A stretch of 47,229 nt of DNA from Vibrio fluminensis (GTDB lineage: Bacteria; Pseudomonadota; Gammaproteobacteria; Enterobacterales; Vibrionaceae): contig NZ_JADILO010000041.1 of NCBI RefSeq assembly GCF_015278125.1, positions 1 through 47,229 of the forward strand, in the 5' to 3' direction. Position numbers and translations under genes: made by a program. Shown here piece by piece: positions 32,088-41,221 of the stretch. The notes under the pieces were generated by a model. That model did not search any database. It saw nothing but the letters and a program-made list of their open reading frames with translations, and had not been told where the DNA came from. Position 1 is the first letter of the stretch, and each line of letters starts with the position of its first letter.

Positions 32088-33836
32088 ATGTCAGACTTAA
32101 ATTTACTCCGTTATTACACTCGCCTCACCCCTCTGGGTTTTGATCAAGAAATCAAAATTGCATTAGCGGATGTTGCCAACACCTTGTTTACCAGCACCCG
32201 TCATGCGCGAAACTTACTTGGCGATATGCACAAATTGGGCTGGCTCAGTTGGGAGCCAAAAGTCGGCAGAAACCAGCGCTCTATATTGCGGCTTAATATC
32301 GAGTTAAGAGAGCTAAAACTCCAGCTTGCAACTAAACGGGTCGAACAAGGGAAATACGAAAAAGCGCTCTCGATCTTAGATAATGATGAGCATGCGTTTG
32401 GCTTACTACTTCAATCCACTTCTGGTGCGTCGATCCGTGAAGGACGTCTGCACATTCAGCTCACTTACAAACGCCCATTCGAGCGACTCGTCCCTCACCA
32501 ACTGCACCGTTCTAGTGAACGCTATTTAATACGGCAAATCTACTGTTGTTTGGTCAGTAGTGATTTTGATGGACAGCTGCAACCTCAACTTGCTCACCAC
32601 TGGCAATACGACGAGCAACAACTGCAATGGACGTTTTATCTGAGACCGGGACTGACCTTTCATAATGGCGCCCCGATTAATGCACAGAGTATTGCTGAAC
32701 TGTTTAATCGCCTGGTTGAGCTTGACCATTACCACCCCGATTTAGATCATCTCACAACGGTCACAGCCCCCATGGATAACAAGGTTGTATTTCAGCTTTC
32801 TGCTCCCGATAAAGGCTTTGCGGGTTTACTGTCAGGGATCAAATTCTCTATTCAGCCGCTATCACAACTCAAAGATAATCATCAAGAAGCCATCGTCGGC
32901 AGCGGTGTGTTTGAGGTGATTGAACACTCCAGTACCAAACTCTGTTTGCAAGCATTCGAGCGTTACTACGCGTGCCGCGCGTTGACTGATCTTGTGACTA
33001 TTTGGCAACTTGATGAGCATGATTTGAAGCAAAAACAGATTGAAACCAATCAATCCAAGAATCAGCATAGCCATCCTTGCCACTACTACTTGACCTCCGA
33101 AGCCGATGCAAACTCAGAAGCCATTCAACAGACTCGTATTGAAGATGGCTGTATGTTTTTACTGTTTAACCAACGCAGCAATGCACCTTTAAACCAAGCC
33201 CAACAATGTTTTCTATCGAGTGTCATTACGCCCGAGGCGACTTACCAAGCCTTAGTCAACAAAGGTAGGAACTTCGGTACTGAACATGCTTATAACCTGC
33301 TGCCGCAGTGGCACAAAGTGGTTCGCCCAATCGCAGACACTGCAGATCTACCAAAAGAGTTAAGCATTGCCGTTTACGACTACAACTCATTAATCAATTG
33401 CGCTTATGCTGTCGCTGAACAATTGGAAAAACTTAGCGTAAAGGTCAAAGTCAATGTCTACTCATTCAGAGAATTAAACCATTTGTCAGAATCGCACCAG
33501 CTGAATGAAACCTTAGTGGTCAACAATATCAACCTTGATGACAATCGCCACTCTTCTGCATTTTCTAGCTTGTTCCATAATCCAATATTACAAGCAAGCA
33601 TTGGCGACAAAGCCCAACGATGGCTGTCTGAGTCGCTGAAACATGTCCGCGCAGAGACTGAGCTGCATCACTACTTAAATGCTTTAGAACCCATTGCAGC
33701 ATCATTGATCAATCAGTATTTGCTCTTGCCAATTTTCCATCATCGACAAACTTTACGCTTCCATGGCGTACTCAAAGACGTTGCATTAACTAACTGGGGT
33801 TGGCCAGATATTCGCAACGTATGGTCAGCTGATTAA
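32088..33836 (+). CDS. sgrR: SgrR-type transcriptional regulator with solute-binding domain
   Basis: A 582-residue regulator with the rare SgrR layout: an N-terminal winged-helix domain (about residues 1-115, LADVANTLFTSTRHARNLL) and a large C-terminal domain (about 165-580) of the oligopeptide-binding SBP_bac_5 type (LAHHWQYDEQQLQWTFYLRP, GLTFHNGAPINAQSI). In E. coli, SgrR senses glucose-phosphate stress and activates SgrS and the efflux gene setA. Here no sugar efflux gene is adjacent, so the target is unknown; the family has many paralogs and the symbol is by architecture. Confidence 0.82.
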   Translation: MSDLNLLRYYTRLTPLGFDQEIKIALADVANTLFTSTRHARNLLGDMHKLGWLSWEPKVGRNQRSILRLNIELRELKLQLATKRVEQGKYEKALSILDNDEHAFGLLLQSTSGASIREGRLHIQLTYKRPFERLVPHQLHRSSERYLIRQIYCCLVSSDFDGQLQPQLAHHWQYDEQQLQWTFYLRPGLTFHNGAPINAQSIAELFNRLVELDHYHPDLDHLTTVTAPMDNKVVFQLSAPDKGFAGLLSGIKFSIQPLSQLKDNHQEAIVGSGVFEVIEHSSTKLCLQAFERYYACRALTDLVTIWQLDEHDLKQKQIETNQSKNQHSHPCHYYLTSEADANSEAIQQTRIEDGCMFLLFNQRSNAPLNQAQQCFLSSVITPEATYQALVNKGRNFGTEHAYNLLPQWHKVVRPIADTADLPKELSIAVYDYNSLINCAYAVAEQLEKLSVKVKVNVYSFRELNHLSESHQLNETLVVNNINLDDNRHSSAFSSLFHNPILQASIGDKAQRWLSESLKHVRAETELHHYLNALEPIAASLINQYLLLPIFHHRQTLRFHGVLKDVALTNWGWPDIRNVWSAD

Positions 33837-33858
33837 TTTATAAACTCATCTCTCTTAC

Positions 33859-33880
33859 CATGAGCCCTTCTGGGCTCATG
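33859..33880 (+). terminator. hairpin after sgrR
   Basis: CATGAGCCC / GGGCTCATG, 9-bp stem with a TTCT loop, 22 bases after the stop. No T-run follows. The remaining gap to 34224 is AT-rich and contains the importer's promoter region; I see no gene or clear operator in it. Confidence 0.6.
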
Positions 33881-34224
33881 TCCATCAAGGCTACTCATAT
33901 TCATCTACCTTACTCACGTCCATTTTTTCGCGATGTGCAATACATTTTATAAAACCATATTGCCACATAATTTTCGTAGAACTGCGATGCGCGTCAAATC
34001 ATTAGACTTCTAACCATAAACATTTTATAACAGATTAATTTATGCTAACTAAACTTACCAATAGGCGATATTTATTAGACTCACAAGCCAAAACAATAGC
34101 GTAAATAAGGGCTTATTACCTTATTCAAATTATATCATATCGCTATAGTTAGCTTTCTCAATAGTTTGAACTCTAATAAATGTTTAGGTAACCTTATAGA
34201 GTACTATTTAGAAAGGATATCGAA

Positions 34225-35214
34225 ATGAAACTCAAACTAGCGACGCTAGTAATGGCTGGATTGGCCGCTACTCAAGCTTCAGCAGACGAATGTGGCAAAG
34301 TCACTATTGCAGAAATGAACTGGAATTCAGCGAGCTTAATCGCCAACCTTGATCAATTTATTCTCAACGAAGGTTATGGCTGTGAAGCAGAGATTGTTCC
34401 AGGTGATACCATGCCGACCGGTACTTCAATGATTGAAAAAGGTCAGCCAGATATCGCGCCAGAGATGTGGACCAATAGTATGAAAGAAGCACTTGACCGC
34501 GGTGTTGAAGAAAAGCGTCTGCGCTATGCTGGCAAGGCTTTATTAAACGGTGGTGAAGAAGGTTTCTGGGTACCAAAATACATGGTTGATAAGTATCCAG
34601 AGCTTGCGACTATTGAAGGCGTCAAAAAACACGTTGATCTTTTCCCTCATCCAGAAGACTCATCCACAAGTGCATTTTATAGCTGCCCTGCGGGTTGGAA
34701 TTGCCAGATAAGTGCCGGTAACCTTTTCCAAGCAATGGATCTGAATAAAGCTGGCTTTACTATTGTCGACCCAGGTTCAAGTGCTGGCTTGTCAGGCTCT
34801 ATTGCTAAAGCATTTGCGCGTGAAGAAGCATGGTTTGGCTACTACTGGGCACCAACCGCTATCTTAGGTAAATACGAGATGGTAAAAGTTGATTTTGGCT
34901 CTGGTATCGACAAAGACGAATTCCTCAACTGTATTACACAAGAAGATTGTGACTCACCAAAAGCGACAATGTATCCGCCATCACCTGTAAGTACTGTGGT
35001 TACAGAAGCTTTTGCAAATCGCGTTCCTGCTGTTCAAAGCTATTTGAATACTCGCGGCTTTACTAACGAGCAAATGAACCAACTTCTCGCTTGGATGGAA
35101 GACAATCAAGCGAGCGGTGAAGATGCGATGTTCTACTTCCTAGAAACCTACCCTGATACATGGAAACAGTGGCTACCAAAAGACGTCGCTGACAAAGTGG
35201 CTAGCGCCCTTTAA
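34225..35214 (+). CDS. proX: glycine-betaine/choline-type ABC transporter substrate-binding protein
   Basis: A 329-residue periplasmic protein with signal peptide MKLKLATLVMAGLAATQASA. The OpuAC-type fold is evident: VTIAEMNWNSASLIANLD, a ligand region with GQPDIAPEMWTNSM, and GYYWAPTAILGKYEMVKV, where aromatic residues form the cation-pi box. It delivers a quaternary amine such as glycine betaine, proline betaine or choline to the permease. AAGGA ribosome site before the ATG. It is the first gene of a three-gene importer, separated from the permease by a strong hairpin. Ligand identity is inferred from family. Confidence 0.92.
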   Translation: MKLKLATLVMAGLAATQASADECGKVTIAEMNWNSASLIANLDQFILNEGYGCEAEIVPGDTMPTGTSMIEKGQPDIAPEMWTNSMKEALDRGVEEKRLRYAGKALLNGGEEGFWVPKYMVDKYPELATIEGVKKHVDLFPHPEDSSTSAFYSCPAGWNCQISAGNLFQAMDLNKAGFTIVDPGSSAGLSGSIAKAFAREEAWFGYYWAPTAILGKYEMVKVDFGSGIDKDEFLNCITQEDCDSPKATMYPPSPVSTVVTEAFANRVPAVQSYLNTRGFTNEQMNQLLAWMEDNQASGEDAMFYFLETYPDTWKQWLPKDVADKVASAL

Positions 35215-35258
35215 CTCTTCCACCTAAGACAATTGCAGACTAACTCACATCTGTAGTT

Positions 35259-35282
35259 CTGGAGCGGCAAAAGCCGCTCCAG
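35259..35282 (+). other. GC-rich intercistronic hairpin between proX and proW
   Basis: CTGGAGCGGC / GCCGCTCCAG, a perfect 10-bp stem with an AAAA loop, placed 44 bases after proX and 20 before proW. No T-run. It probably stabilises or partially terminates the mRNA so that the binding protein is made in excess. Confidence 0.75.
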
Positions 35283-35301
35283 TATTGATAAGGAATTTTA
35301 T

Positions 35302-36201
35302 ATGTCTGATACAAGCTGGCTCAGCGAATTTCCAGAAATGGAACGTGCCGATCTAAGAGCCATTCGCAAGACCTTAGATGGCGCCTATCGTGATTTTTCG
35401 CGTGAATATGGCGATCTGATTGAATCGATCTTTGATCCTCTACTTTCATTCCTTGTGTGGTTTGAAAAACTGCTGCTCTCCACTCCGTGGATCATCGTGC
35501 TCGCCGCCTGTTGTGGCTTAGTTTATGCCGCTAGCCGTTCTTGGAAACTGGTCGTAGGTTGTGCTGCATCTCTATTACTGATTGGTTACTTTGGCATGTG
35601 GGAAGACACCATGCGCACACTCAGCATCATCACAGTGTGTACCATGCTCGCCATTGTACTCGGTATCCCTATTGGTATTGCTATGGCTCGCTCTAACCGA
35701 GTTCAATCCGTGGTTACACCAATGCTTGATATCATGCAAACCATGCCTGCATTCGTTTACCTTATCCCTGTCGTCATGCTGCTGGGTATTGGTAAGATCC
35801 CAGGATTGATCGCCGTCGTTATCTACGCGATTCCACCTGTTATCCGCCTCACCAATTTAGGCATACGTTTAGTCGACAAAGAAGTGTTAGAAGCAGCAAC
35901 AGCATTTGGTGCCAGCAATAAACAACGCTTATTTGGCGTCCAATTACCGTTAGCGATGCCAACAATTATGGCGGGAATCAACCAAACTATCATGATGGCA
36001 CTTTCTATGGTGGTGATTGCTTCGATGATCGGTGTGAAAGGCTTAGGTCAGCCGGTACTAAAATCCATCACTAACCAGTACTTTACCCTTGGTCTACTCA
36101 ACGGTTTTGCTATTGTTGCGCTAGCTATCCTATTTGACCGCGCGTCACAAGCTTACGCAAAACGAACTCAAGCTCACTTAGGAGACCTAAAACATGACTA
36201 A
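35302..36201 (+). CDS. proW: glycine-betaine-type ABC transporter permease
   Basis: A 299-residue permease with five to seven helices after an approximately 55-residue cytosolic N-terminus. The EAA loop for coupling to the ATPase reads LEAATAFGASNKQRLFGVQLPLAMPTI. DIMQTMPAFVYLIPVVMLLGIG is the ProW/OpuAB signature. AAGGA ribosome site. It overlaps the ATPase gene by 8 bases, showing translational coupling. Confidence 0.93.
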   Translation: MSDTSWLSEFPEMERADLRAIRKTLDGAYRDFSREYGDLIESIFDPLLSFLVWFEKLLLSTPWIIVLAACCGLVYAASRSWKLVVGCAASLLLIGYFGMWEDTMRTLSIITVCTMLAIVLGIPIGIAMARSNRVQSVVTPMLDIMQTMPAFVYLIPVVMLLGIGKIPGLIAVVIYAIPPVIRLTNLGIRLVDKEVLEAATAFGASNKQRLFGVQLPLAMPTIMAGINQTIMMALSMVVIASMIGVKGLGQPVLKSITNQYFTLGLLNGFAIVALAILFDRASQAYAKRTQAHLGDLKHD

Positions 36202-37447
36202 ACCACTGATTGAGATCACCGGTCTATACAAGGTGTTTGGTCAGGCTCCTCACTCAGTGATGGAGAAGGTCAAACGCGGTGATAGTAAAGACAAAGTATT
36301 AGCGGAAACTGGGCACACCGTAGGGTTAAAAGACATCAACCTCAATATCAAACAGGGTGAAATCTTTGTCATCATGGGGCTATCTGGCTCCGGTAAATCG
36401 ACGCTTATTCGCCACTTTAACCGCTTGATCGACCCAACTGAGGGCAAGATCATGGTCGAAGGCATTGATGTGATGCAGCTTTCGAGTAAGGAGCTCGAAG
36501 AGTTTCGTCGCCATAAAATGTCGATGGTATTCCAACGCTTTGGGCTGTTACCACATCGTACCGTTATGGATAACGTCGCTTATGGTTTAGAAATCCAAGG
36601 TATTGAAAAAGGTGAGCGTTATAAGCGTGCACAAAATTGGCTTGATACTGTTGGCTTGAAAGGCTATGAAAAACAATACCCAGCACAACTTTCTGGTGGT
36701 CAACAGCAACGTGTCGGTTTGGCACGTGCATTAGCAACCGATGCTGAGATCCTACTAATGGATGAAGCCTTTTCAGCACTTGACCCATTGATCCGCAGTG
36801 AGATGCAAGATCAGCTTATTGAACTGCAAGAAAAGCTGCACAAGACCATTATCTTTATCACCCACGATCTGGATGAAGCCCTGCGCATCGGTGATCGCAT
36901 TGCAATTTTGAAAGATGGTGTATTAGTACAACAAGGTACACCGGACGAAATTTTACTTTCCCCTGCTGATGACTACGTTGAAGCCTTCGTTAAAGATGTA
37001 AACCGCGCTCGCGCACTGACCGTCGAAACAGTGATGCAGCCACCAGCATTGCGTATTACCGCTTCAACCATTGAAGAAGCACTGCAGCAAATGAAGCGCT
37101 CGAAACACGACTATGGTTACCACGTTACCGAAGAAGGCTATCAAGGCTTAGTTACACAAGAGAGCCTAATTGACGCGGTAGAAGACGACACTTGTGACGA
37201 TTGGCATGAAGAAATCTATGAATCGGTACCCGTTGTATCGCCAGATACTGCCATTGAGGAAGTGCTTACCGAAACCATCTCTTCGGATTATTCACTACCG
37301 GTTGTCGATGATGAGGGTAACTTACAAGGTGAGCTTGAGCGTACCGCTGTAGCAGAAATCTTCTCTGAGCCAAGCAGTGAAGGCGAAGAAAACCATTCGG
37401 AAGAACCTAAAAAACCAACAGACCCAACGTTGGATAAAGCTAGCTAA
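36194..37447 (+). CDS. proV: glycine-betaine-type ABC transporter ATP-binding protein with CBS domains
   Basis: A 417-residue ATPase. Walker A is GLSGSGKST (62-70); the signature LSGGQQQRVGLARA and Walker B ILLMDEAFSALD follow. Two CBS domains (about residues 270-390), which in OpuA sense ionic strength, follow the ATPase. The last about 28 residues are acidic and low-complexity (SSEGEENHSEEPKKPTDP), an extension not typical of ProV. It overlaps the permease gene by 8 bases and ends the operon. Confidence 0.94.
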   Translation: MTKPLIEITGLYKVFGQAPHSVMEKVKRGDSKDKVLAETGHTVGLKDINLNIKQGEIFVIMGLSGSGKSTLIRHFNRLIDPTEGKIMVEGIDVMQLSSKELEEFRRHKMSMVFQRFGLLPHRTVMDNVAYGLEIQGIEKGERYKRAQNWLDTVGLKGYEKQYPAQLSGGQQQRVGLARALATDAEILLMDEAFSALDPLIRSEMQDQLIELQEKLHKTIIFITHDLDEALRIGDRIAILKDGVLVQQGTPDEILLSPADDYVEAFVKDVNRARALTVETVMQPPALRITASTIEEALQQMKRSKHDYGYHVTEEGYQGLVTQESLIDAVEDDTCDDWHEEIYESVPVVSPDTAIEEVLTETISSDYSLPVVDDEGNLQGELERTAVAEIFSEPSSEGEENHSEEPKKPTDPTLDKAS

Positions 37448-37472
37448 TTCAGCAGGTGTGGTTTACTTTTAT

Positions 37473-37500
37473 CAATGCCTCAAGCTTGCTTGAGGCATTG
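37473..37500. terminator. bidirectional hairpin terminator
   Basis: CAATGCCTCAAG / CTTGAGGCATTG, a 12-bp perfect stem with a CTTG loop, between the convergent proV and lipoate-ligase-like genes. T-run is poor on both sides. Confidence 0.75.
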
Positions 37501-37505
37501 GCTTG

Positions 37506-38216
37506 TTATCTTGGTAAGTGGCTTAAAAATGCCTCCGTCAGCGCTTGAAAGAGCTCATCAACACTTGGTCTTTCCGTGATATGGTCAAACAAACTTGTAT
37601 GTACCGCGGCTTCAATATGGGCTGGATTGTGGCAGATTTGATTACAGGTAATCACGGGTTCGACGATCTTATTCACGTCAGCATCGATAATAATACAAGC
37701 CTGAGACAGCACTACTCGTCCGCCACCTTTCTTCAGTAGCACGCGCTGCGCCGTACCGACAATTTTCTGCCCCGCAATATTGAGGTTATAGTCACCATCA
37801 CAGTAGGAATTTGCTGTGGCATGCACGTCAACTTGCACACCCAATGCTTTGAAAAACTCAATCAGTACATCGCACAGCTGCAAATAGGCCGCTTTAATGT
37901 CGTACTGCTGTTCATCCGGCAGATAGTAGATGTGTGACAAATTAATGATTCCCGGCAATTGAGGGACCGGAGCTCCGCCGGTTTTACGTGCGGATAACTG
38001 CCATCCTGCACTCGCCAGCGCATCGATCAGCTCCTCACTCTGGGGCCATTTCTTGCCAGCAGGCAAAACCAGCGTTTGTTGCTTGGATTGCCAAAGCAGA
38101 AGCACTTGCTCCAACTGATTACTCTTCACTTGCTCGATTAACTGATGTTCTTTGTCAAACAGCGCGTCGACTTCTATCGCTGAATGGCGGATGATCTTAT
38201 TCTTAATCGCCATCAT
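37506..38216 (-). CDS. lipoate-protein ligase A family protein
   Basis: A 236-residue BPL/LplA-fold enzyme. The ligand loop RKTGGAPVPQLPGIINLS (residues 77-94) corresponds to RRxxGG in LplA, and K151 in NIAGQKIVGTAQR is the expected catalytic lysine. It lacks the separate C-terminal accessory domain of full-length LplA and is shorter (337 in E. coli), so it may be an amidotransferase or octanoyltransferase-like variant. Monocistronic; start at the first of two ATG codons (38216). Confidence 0.8.
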   Translation of the reverse strand: MMAIKNKIIRHSAIEVDALFDKEHQLIEQVKSNQLEQVLLLWQSKQQTLVLPAGKKWPQSEELIDALASAGWQLSARKTGGAPVPQLPGIINLSHIYYLPDEQQYDIKAAYLQLCDVLIEFFKALGVQVDVHATANSYCDGDYNLNIAGQKIVGTAQRVLLKKGGGRVVLSQACIIIDADVNKIVEPVITCNQICHNPAHIEAAVHTSLFDHITERPSVDELFQALTEAFLSHLPR

Positions 38217-38415
38217 AGCCCCCTATCTTATAAATTCACTCAATGGGCACCCTATTTTCTATGTGCTCATCCGCGTTGACCTCATGCTATCAGAGAGAAA
38301 TTAGATCTGCTTACTAATATCTATCAAATCCTTGTATACAGCCACATCGCTTAGCACTAAACTTATGAAAGAAAAGTAATTTGAATGATGAGTAATTGTT
38401 AACAAGGAGCCATGT

Positions 38416-39036
38416 TTGTCTGCTAGCTTCAAAGCCAACTATGATGCGATTGCCTCGCAATGGTTAGCCGTCCGCACTCACCTAGCAAGCATTGACCAAG
38501 TTATGTTTGAGCGGTTTGTTGCTCTGCTACCGAGCAAAGCCAAGCTATTAGACTTAGGATGTGGCAGTGGCGAACCCATTGGTACGCTGCTCACTGAATA
38601 TGGTTTTAACATCACTGGCGTCGATCGCTCGCATAAGTTACTTAAACACGCGCAGAGCATTCTTCCTCAGCATCAATGGCTTCAAGCTGAATTGGAAGAG
38701 TTTCAGCCTAGTGAGCATTACCATGGCGTGGTGATTTGGGATTCAATGTTTCACCTACCGCGTGAGCAACATCTATCATTGCTCAAAAAAACTTATCACT
38801 GCTTAAACTCGGGTGGCGCTGCCATAATTTCCAGCGGCGGAAGCGAAAAAAGTATTCCCGCTTTTGTCGATACTATGTTTGAGCAACCATTTTACTATGA
38901 TGCTTTTCCTATCGAAAAGCTATTGCAACACTGCCAAAATATTGGGTTTGAAATCGTTCACTATGAACTGGTCAATAAACCCGATGGCAAACGAGATAAA
39001 GGACGCCTTGGCGTCATACTGCGTAAACCACTTTAA
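38416..39036 (+). CDS. class I SAM-dependent methyltransferase
   Basis: A 206-residue methyltransferase. Motif I is LLDLGCGSGEPIG, followed by the acidic residue ending strand 2 in ITGVDRS, and GVVIWDSMFHLPRE as the strand-4 motif. Substrate unknown. The start is TTG 38416 with AAGGAG exactly 6 bases ahead. An ATG four bases earlier is out of frame and hits a stop after four codons, so it may dampen initiation. It is followed after 21 bases by a HAD phosphatase gene. Confidence 0.85.
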   Translation: MSASFKANYDAIASQWLAVRTHLASIDQVMFERFVALLPSKAKLLDLGCGSGEPIGTLLTEYGFNITGVDRSHKLLKHAQSILPQHQWLQAELEEFQPSEHYHGVVIWDSMFHLPREQHLSLLKKTYHCLNSGGAAIISSGGSEKSIPAFVDTMFEQPFYYDAFPIEKLLQHCQNIGFEIVHYELVNKPDGKRDKGRLGVILRKPL

Positions 39037-39057
39037 GTTGTTTTTTGGGAGAACAGG

Positions 39058-39684
39058 ATGTCATCAAAGAGCATTAAGAACATTATTTTCGATTTAGGCA
39101 ACGTGATCGTTCGCTGGTCACCGACAGAAATTGTCCGCCTTACCTTTGGCGACTCACCAAGGGTCAATACACTCACCAAACAAATATTCCAATCACAAAT
39201 TTGGCAAGCAGCCAATCGTGGCGAGTTAAGCGAGCAAGAAGTGCAAACGGCGCTGAAAAAAGAGTTTGGACTCTCTTCACTGCAAGCGGAAAAACTTAGC
39301 TACTACGTTAAACAGACGCAGCTGGTGCTGTTCGGTTCAGTTGAACTAGTTAAACAGGTTAAAGACGCCGGTTACAACGTCTATGCACTTTCCGACAACG
39401 TACATGAGATTGTTGATTATCTGAAACAGCAATATGATTTCTGGTCACTATTTGACGGAGTCGTGATCTCTGCGGATGTGGGCTGCCTAAAACCGAACCC
39501 TGAAATCTATCACGCTCTACTTGAGCAATATCAGCTTGAGGCAACAGAGTGTCTATTTATTGATGATATGCCATACAACGTTGAGGGGGCACAAGCCGTC
39601 GGTATGTCAGCGCTGCAATTTGAGCATGCTGAGCAGTGCTTACAAGACTTAAAACGACTCGGCGTGCTAAACGAAGACGAATAG
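39058..39684 (+). CDS. HAD-superfamily phosphatase (YihX-like)
   Basis: A 208-residue HAD hydrolase. Motif I FDLGNV has nucleophile D12, with glycine replacing the usual second Asp, as in YihX. Motif II is YALSDN, motif III lysine lies in CLKPNPEIY, and motif IV is FIDDMPYN. YihX of E. coli is an alpha-D-glucose-1-phosphatase, so a sugar phosphatase role is plausible. Its stop codon lies inside a 13-bp tandem repeat. Probably co-transcribed with the methyltransferase. Confidence 0.86.
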   Translation: MSSKSIKNIIFDLGNVIVRWSPTEIVRLTFGDSPRVNTLTKQIFQSQIWQAANRGELSEQEVQTALKKEFGLSSLQAEKLSYYVKQTQLVLFGSVELVKQVKDAGYNVYALSDNVHEIVDYLKQQYDFWSLFDGVVISADVGCLKPNPEIYHALLEQYQLEATECLFIDDMPYNVEGAQAVGMSALQFEHAEQCLQDLKRLGVLNEDE

Positions 39685-39700
39685 CCAAGACGAATAGCCA
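39675..39700. repeat. 13-bp tandem repeat across a stop codon
   Basis: AGACGAATAGCCA occurs twice in direct tandem, with a degenerate third copy after it. The first copy contains the TAG stop of the HAD gene, and the second copy provides another TAG. Confidence 0.85.
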
Positions 39701-39829
39701 AGAAAAATAGCGTTTAATTTCAAGTGCTCCCGAAGCTCACGCGAGGTTTTGTAAAATAGCGCTTTACCTCAACCTAAGTCGAGGTTTTACAGTGGCAACC
39801 AATGTTTAATCAACCTCAAGGATGAACAC

Positions 39830-40348
39830 ATGAAAACATTGGTTTTATTTTCTAGCGCCGATCACCAAGGCAATACGGCTAAGGTGCTCGAGCGCGTTGC
39901 TTCACTGACAACACTCGAGATTATCAATATCGATAAATTAACCATCACTCCCTACAACTACCCTAACCAATATCCAGCCGATGATTTCTATGGATTGGTA
40001 GAGAGAATGTTAGCCGCTGACAACCTGATGTTTGCTTCTCCCAACTATTGGCACGCACCCACCGCCCCAATGAAAGCACTGATGGATCGGATTACTGAGC
40101 TAACCGATGTCGAGACGCTCAAACCAAAGGGGCGCGCATTGGCAGGAAAAAATGGTTTGGTACTAACCAGCTCATCTGGTCGTGACATATGCCCTATTTT
40201 TGATCAAATTTTCGCGATGTTCTTCCGTTACTTTGATATCCACTATAGCGGGAAACTCAATGCGGATTGTCGAGATGGTATTGAGCTCGATCAACATGAG
40301 TTAGAGCGTTTCATCGCACAGCTTAAAACCGGCAATCTTTCTGGCTAA
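39830..40348 (+). CDS. flavodoxin-fold NAD(P)H-dependent reductase
   Basis: A 172-residue FMN-binding family protein. MKTLVLFSSADHQGNTAKVLE is the phosphate-binding start; FASPNYWHAPTAPMKALMDR is the conserved FMN loop, and LTSSSGRD follows. It belongs to the NADPH-dependent FMN reductase/WrbA-like superfamily; substrate unknown. It starts a run of genes that includes the arylamine N-acetyltransferase 37 bases downstream, hinting at xenobiotic handling. Confidence 0.87.
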   Translation: MKTLVLFSSADHQGNTAKVLERVASLTTLEIINIDKLTITPYNYPNQYPADDFYGLVERMLAADNLMFASPNYWHAPTAPMKALMDRITELTDVETLKPKGRALAGKNGLVLTSSSGRDICPIFDQIFAMFFRYFDIHYSGKLNADCRDGIELDQHELERFIAQLKTGNLSG

Positions 40349-40385
40349 TCATTCAAACTGACTCGTACTAGGAACCACAACAAAC

Positions 40386-41192
40386 ATGCACCAACCAATT
40401 GAATACTATCTAGAACAATTAGAGATCCCTACTGAGCTAGAAGGTCTTGAACGCATCAACTACATGATCAAGAAACACCTCAGTTTGTTTGCCTTTAGCA
40501 GCACGAATGTCGTACTCGATCGCGAATTACCATTGGATATCGAATCGATTGTCGAACGACTCGTCGAACGAAAACAAGGTGGCTATTGTTTTGAGCACAA
40601 CAAGCTGATGCAGCTAGCACTTGAACAGCTTGGCTATCAGGTACGCCCTATTTTAGCTCGCGTGTTACTAAGTGGTAACGAGTTCAACCGCCGCTCGCAC
40701 CGCTTGACCATACTCACTTGGCAAGGACAAGAATATATTGTCGATGTAGGCTTTGGTATTGGTACGCCACAAGAGGTCATACCGTTAGAGAACCGTGAGT
40801 ATCACTGGCAAGAGTCACATGTGCGTTTGCAAGCCATTGAAGGACAAGATTACCGTTTAGAAAAATTCGAGAACGACACTGTGTTCACTATGTATCGCTT
40901 TGATCTGAGTGAAACAACCGAAGATGACTGTGATGCCAGCCATTTCTATACCCATAAGTTCCCACAGAGTAACTTTGTAAACAGCCTAGTGATCTCCAAA
41001 ATTCACGCCAATAAAAGACAACTCGTTAGACGTTTAGAAGTGTTTGAATATGATGATTTGGGCAATGAAACTTCATCGACCATCACATCAGCTGAACAGA
41101 TGCACCAAGTCATCAGCCAACAGTTAGGACTCAACTTTAGCCAGCAAGAGGCAAAAGCGGTATTTGAGCATCAGTTACAGCGCGCACAATAA
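40386..41192 (+). CDS. arylamine N-acetyltransferase
   Basis: A 268-residue NAT that transfers acetyl from acetyl-CoA to arylamines or hydrazines. The catalytic triad is clear: C68 in RKQGGYCFEHNKLM, H105 in RRSHRLTIL, and D120 in YIVDVGFG, with the usual spacing of Salmonella NAT (C69, H107, D122). The physiological substrate is unknown. Possibly co-transcribed with the upstream flavin reductase, which could reduce nitro or azo compounds to amines for this enzyme (inference). Confidence 0.94.
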   Translation: MHQPIEYYLEQLEIPTELEGLERINYMIKKHLSLFAFSSTNVVLDRELPLDIESIVERLVERKQGGYCFEHNKLMQLALEQLGYQVRPILARVLLSGNEFNRRSHRLTILTWQGQEYIVDVGFGIGTPQEVIPLENREYHWQESHVRLQAIEGQDYRLEKFENDTVFTMYRFDLSETTEDDCDASHFYTHKFPQSNFVNSLVISKIHANKRQLVRRLEVFEYDDLGNETSSTITSAEQMHQVISQQLGLNFSQQEAKAVFEHQLQRAQ

Positions 41193-41193
41193 G

Positions 41194-41221
41194 GCGGGAT
41201 GCGGGATGCGGGATGCGGGAT
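41194..41221. repeat. four tandem copies of a 7-bp unit
   Basis: GCGGGAT occurs four times, starting one base after the NAT stop codon. Likely variable by slipped-strand replication. Confidence 0.92.
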
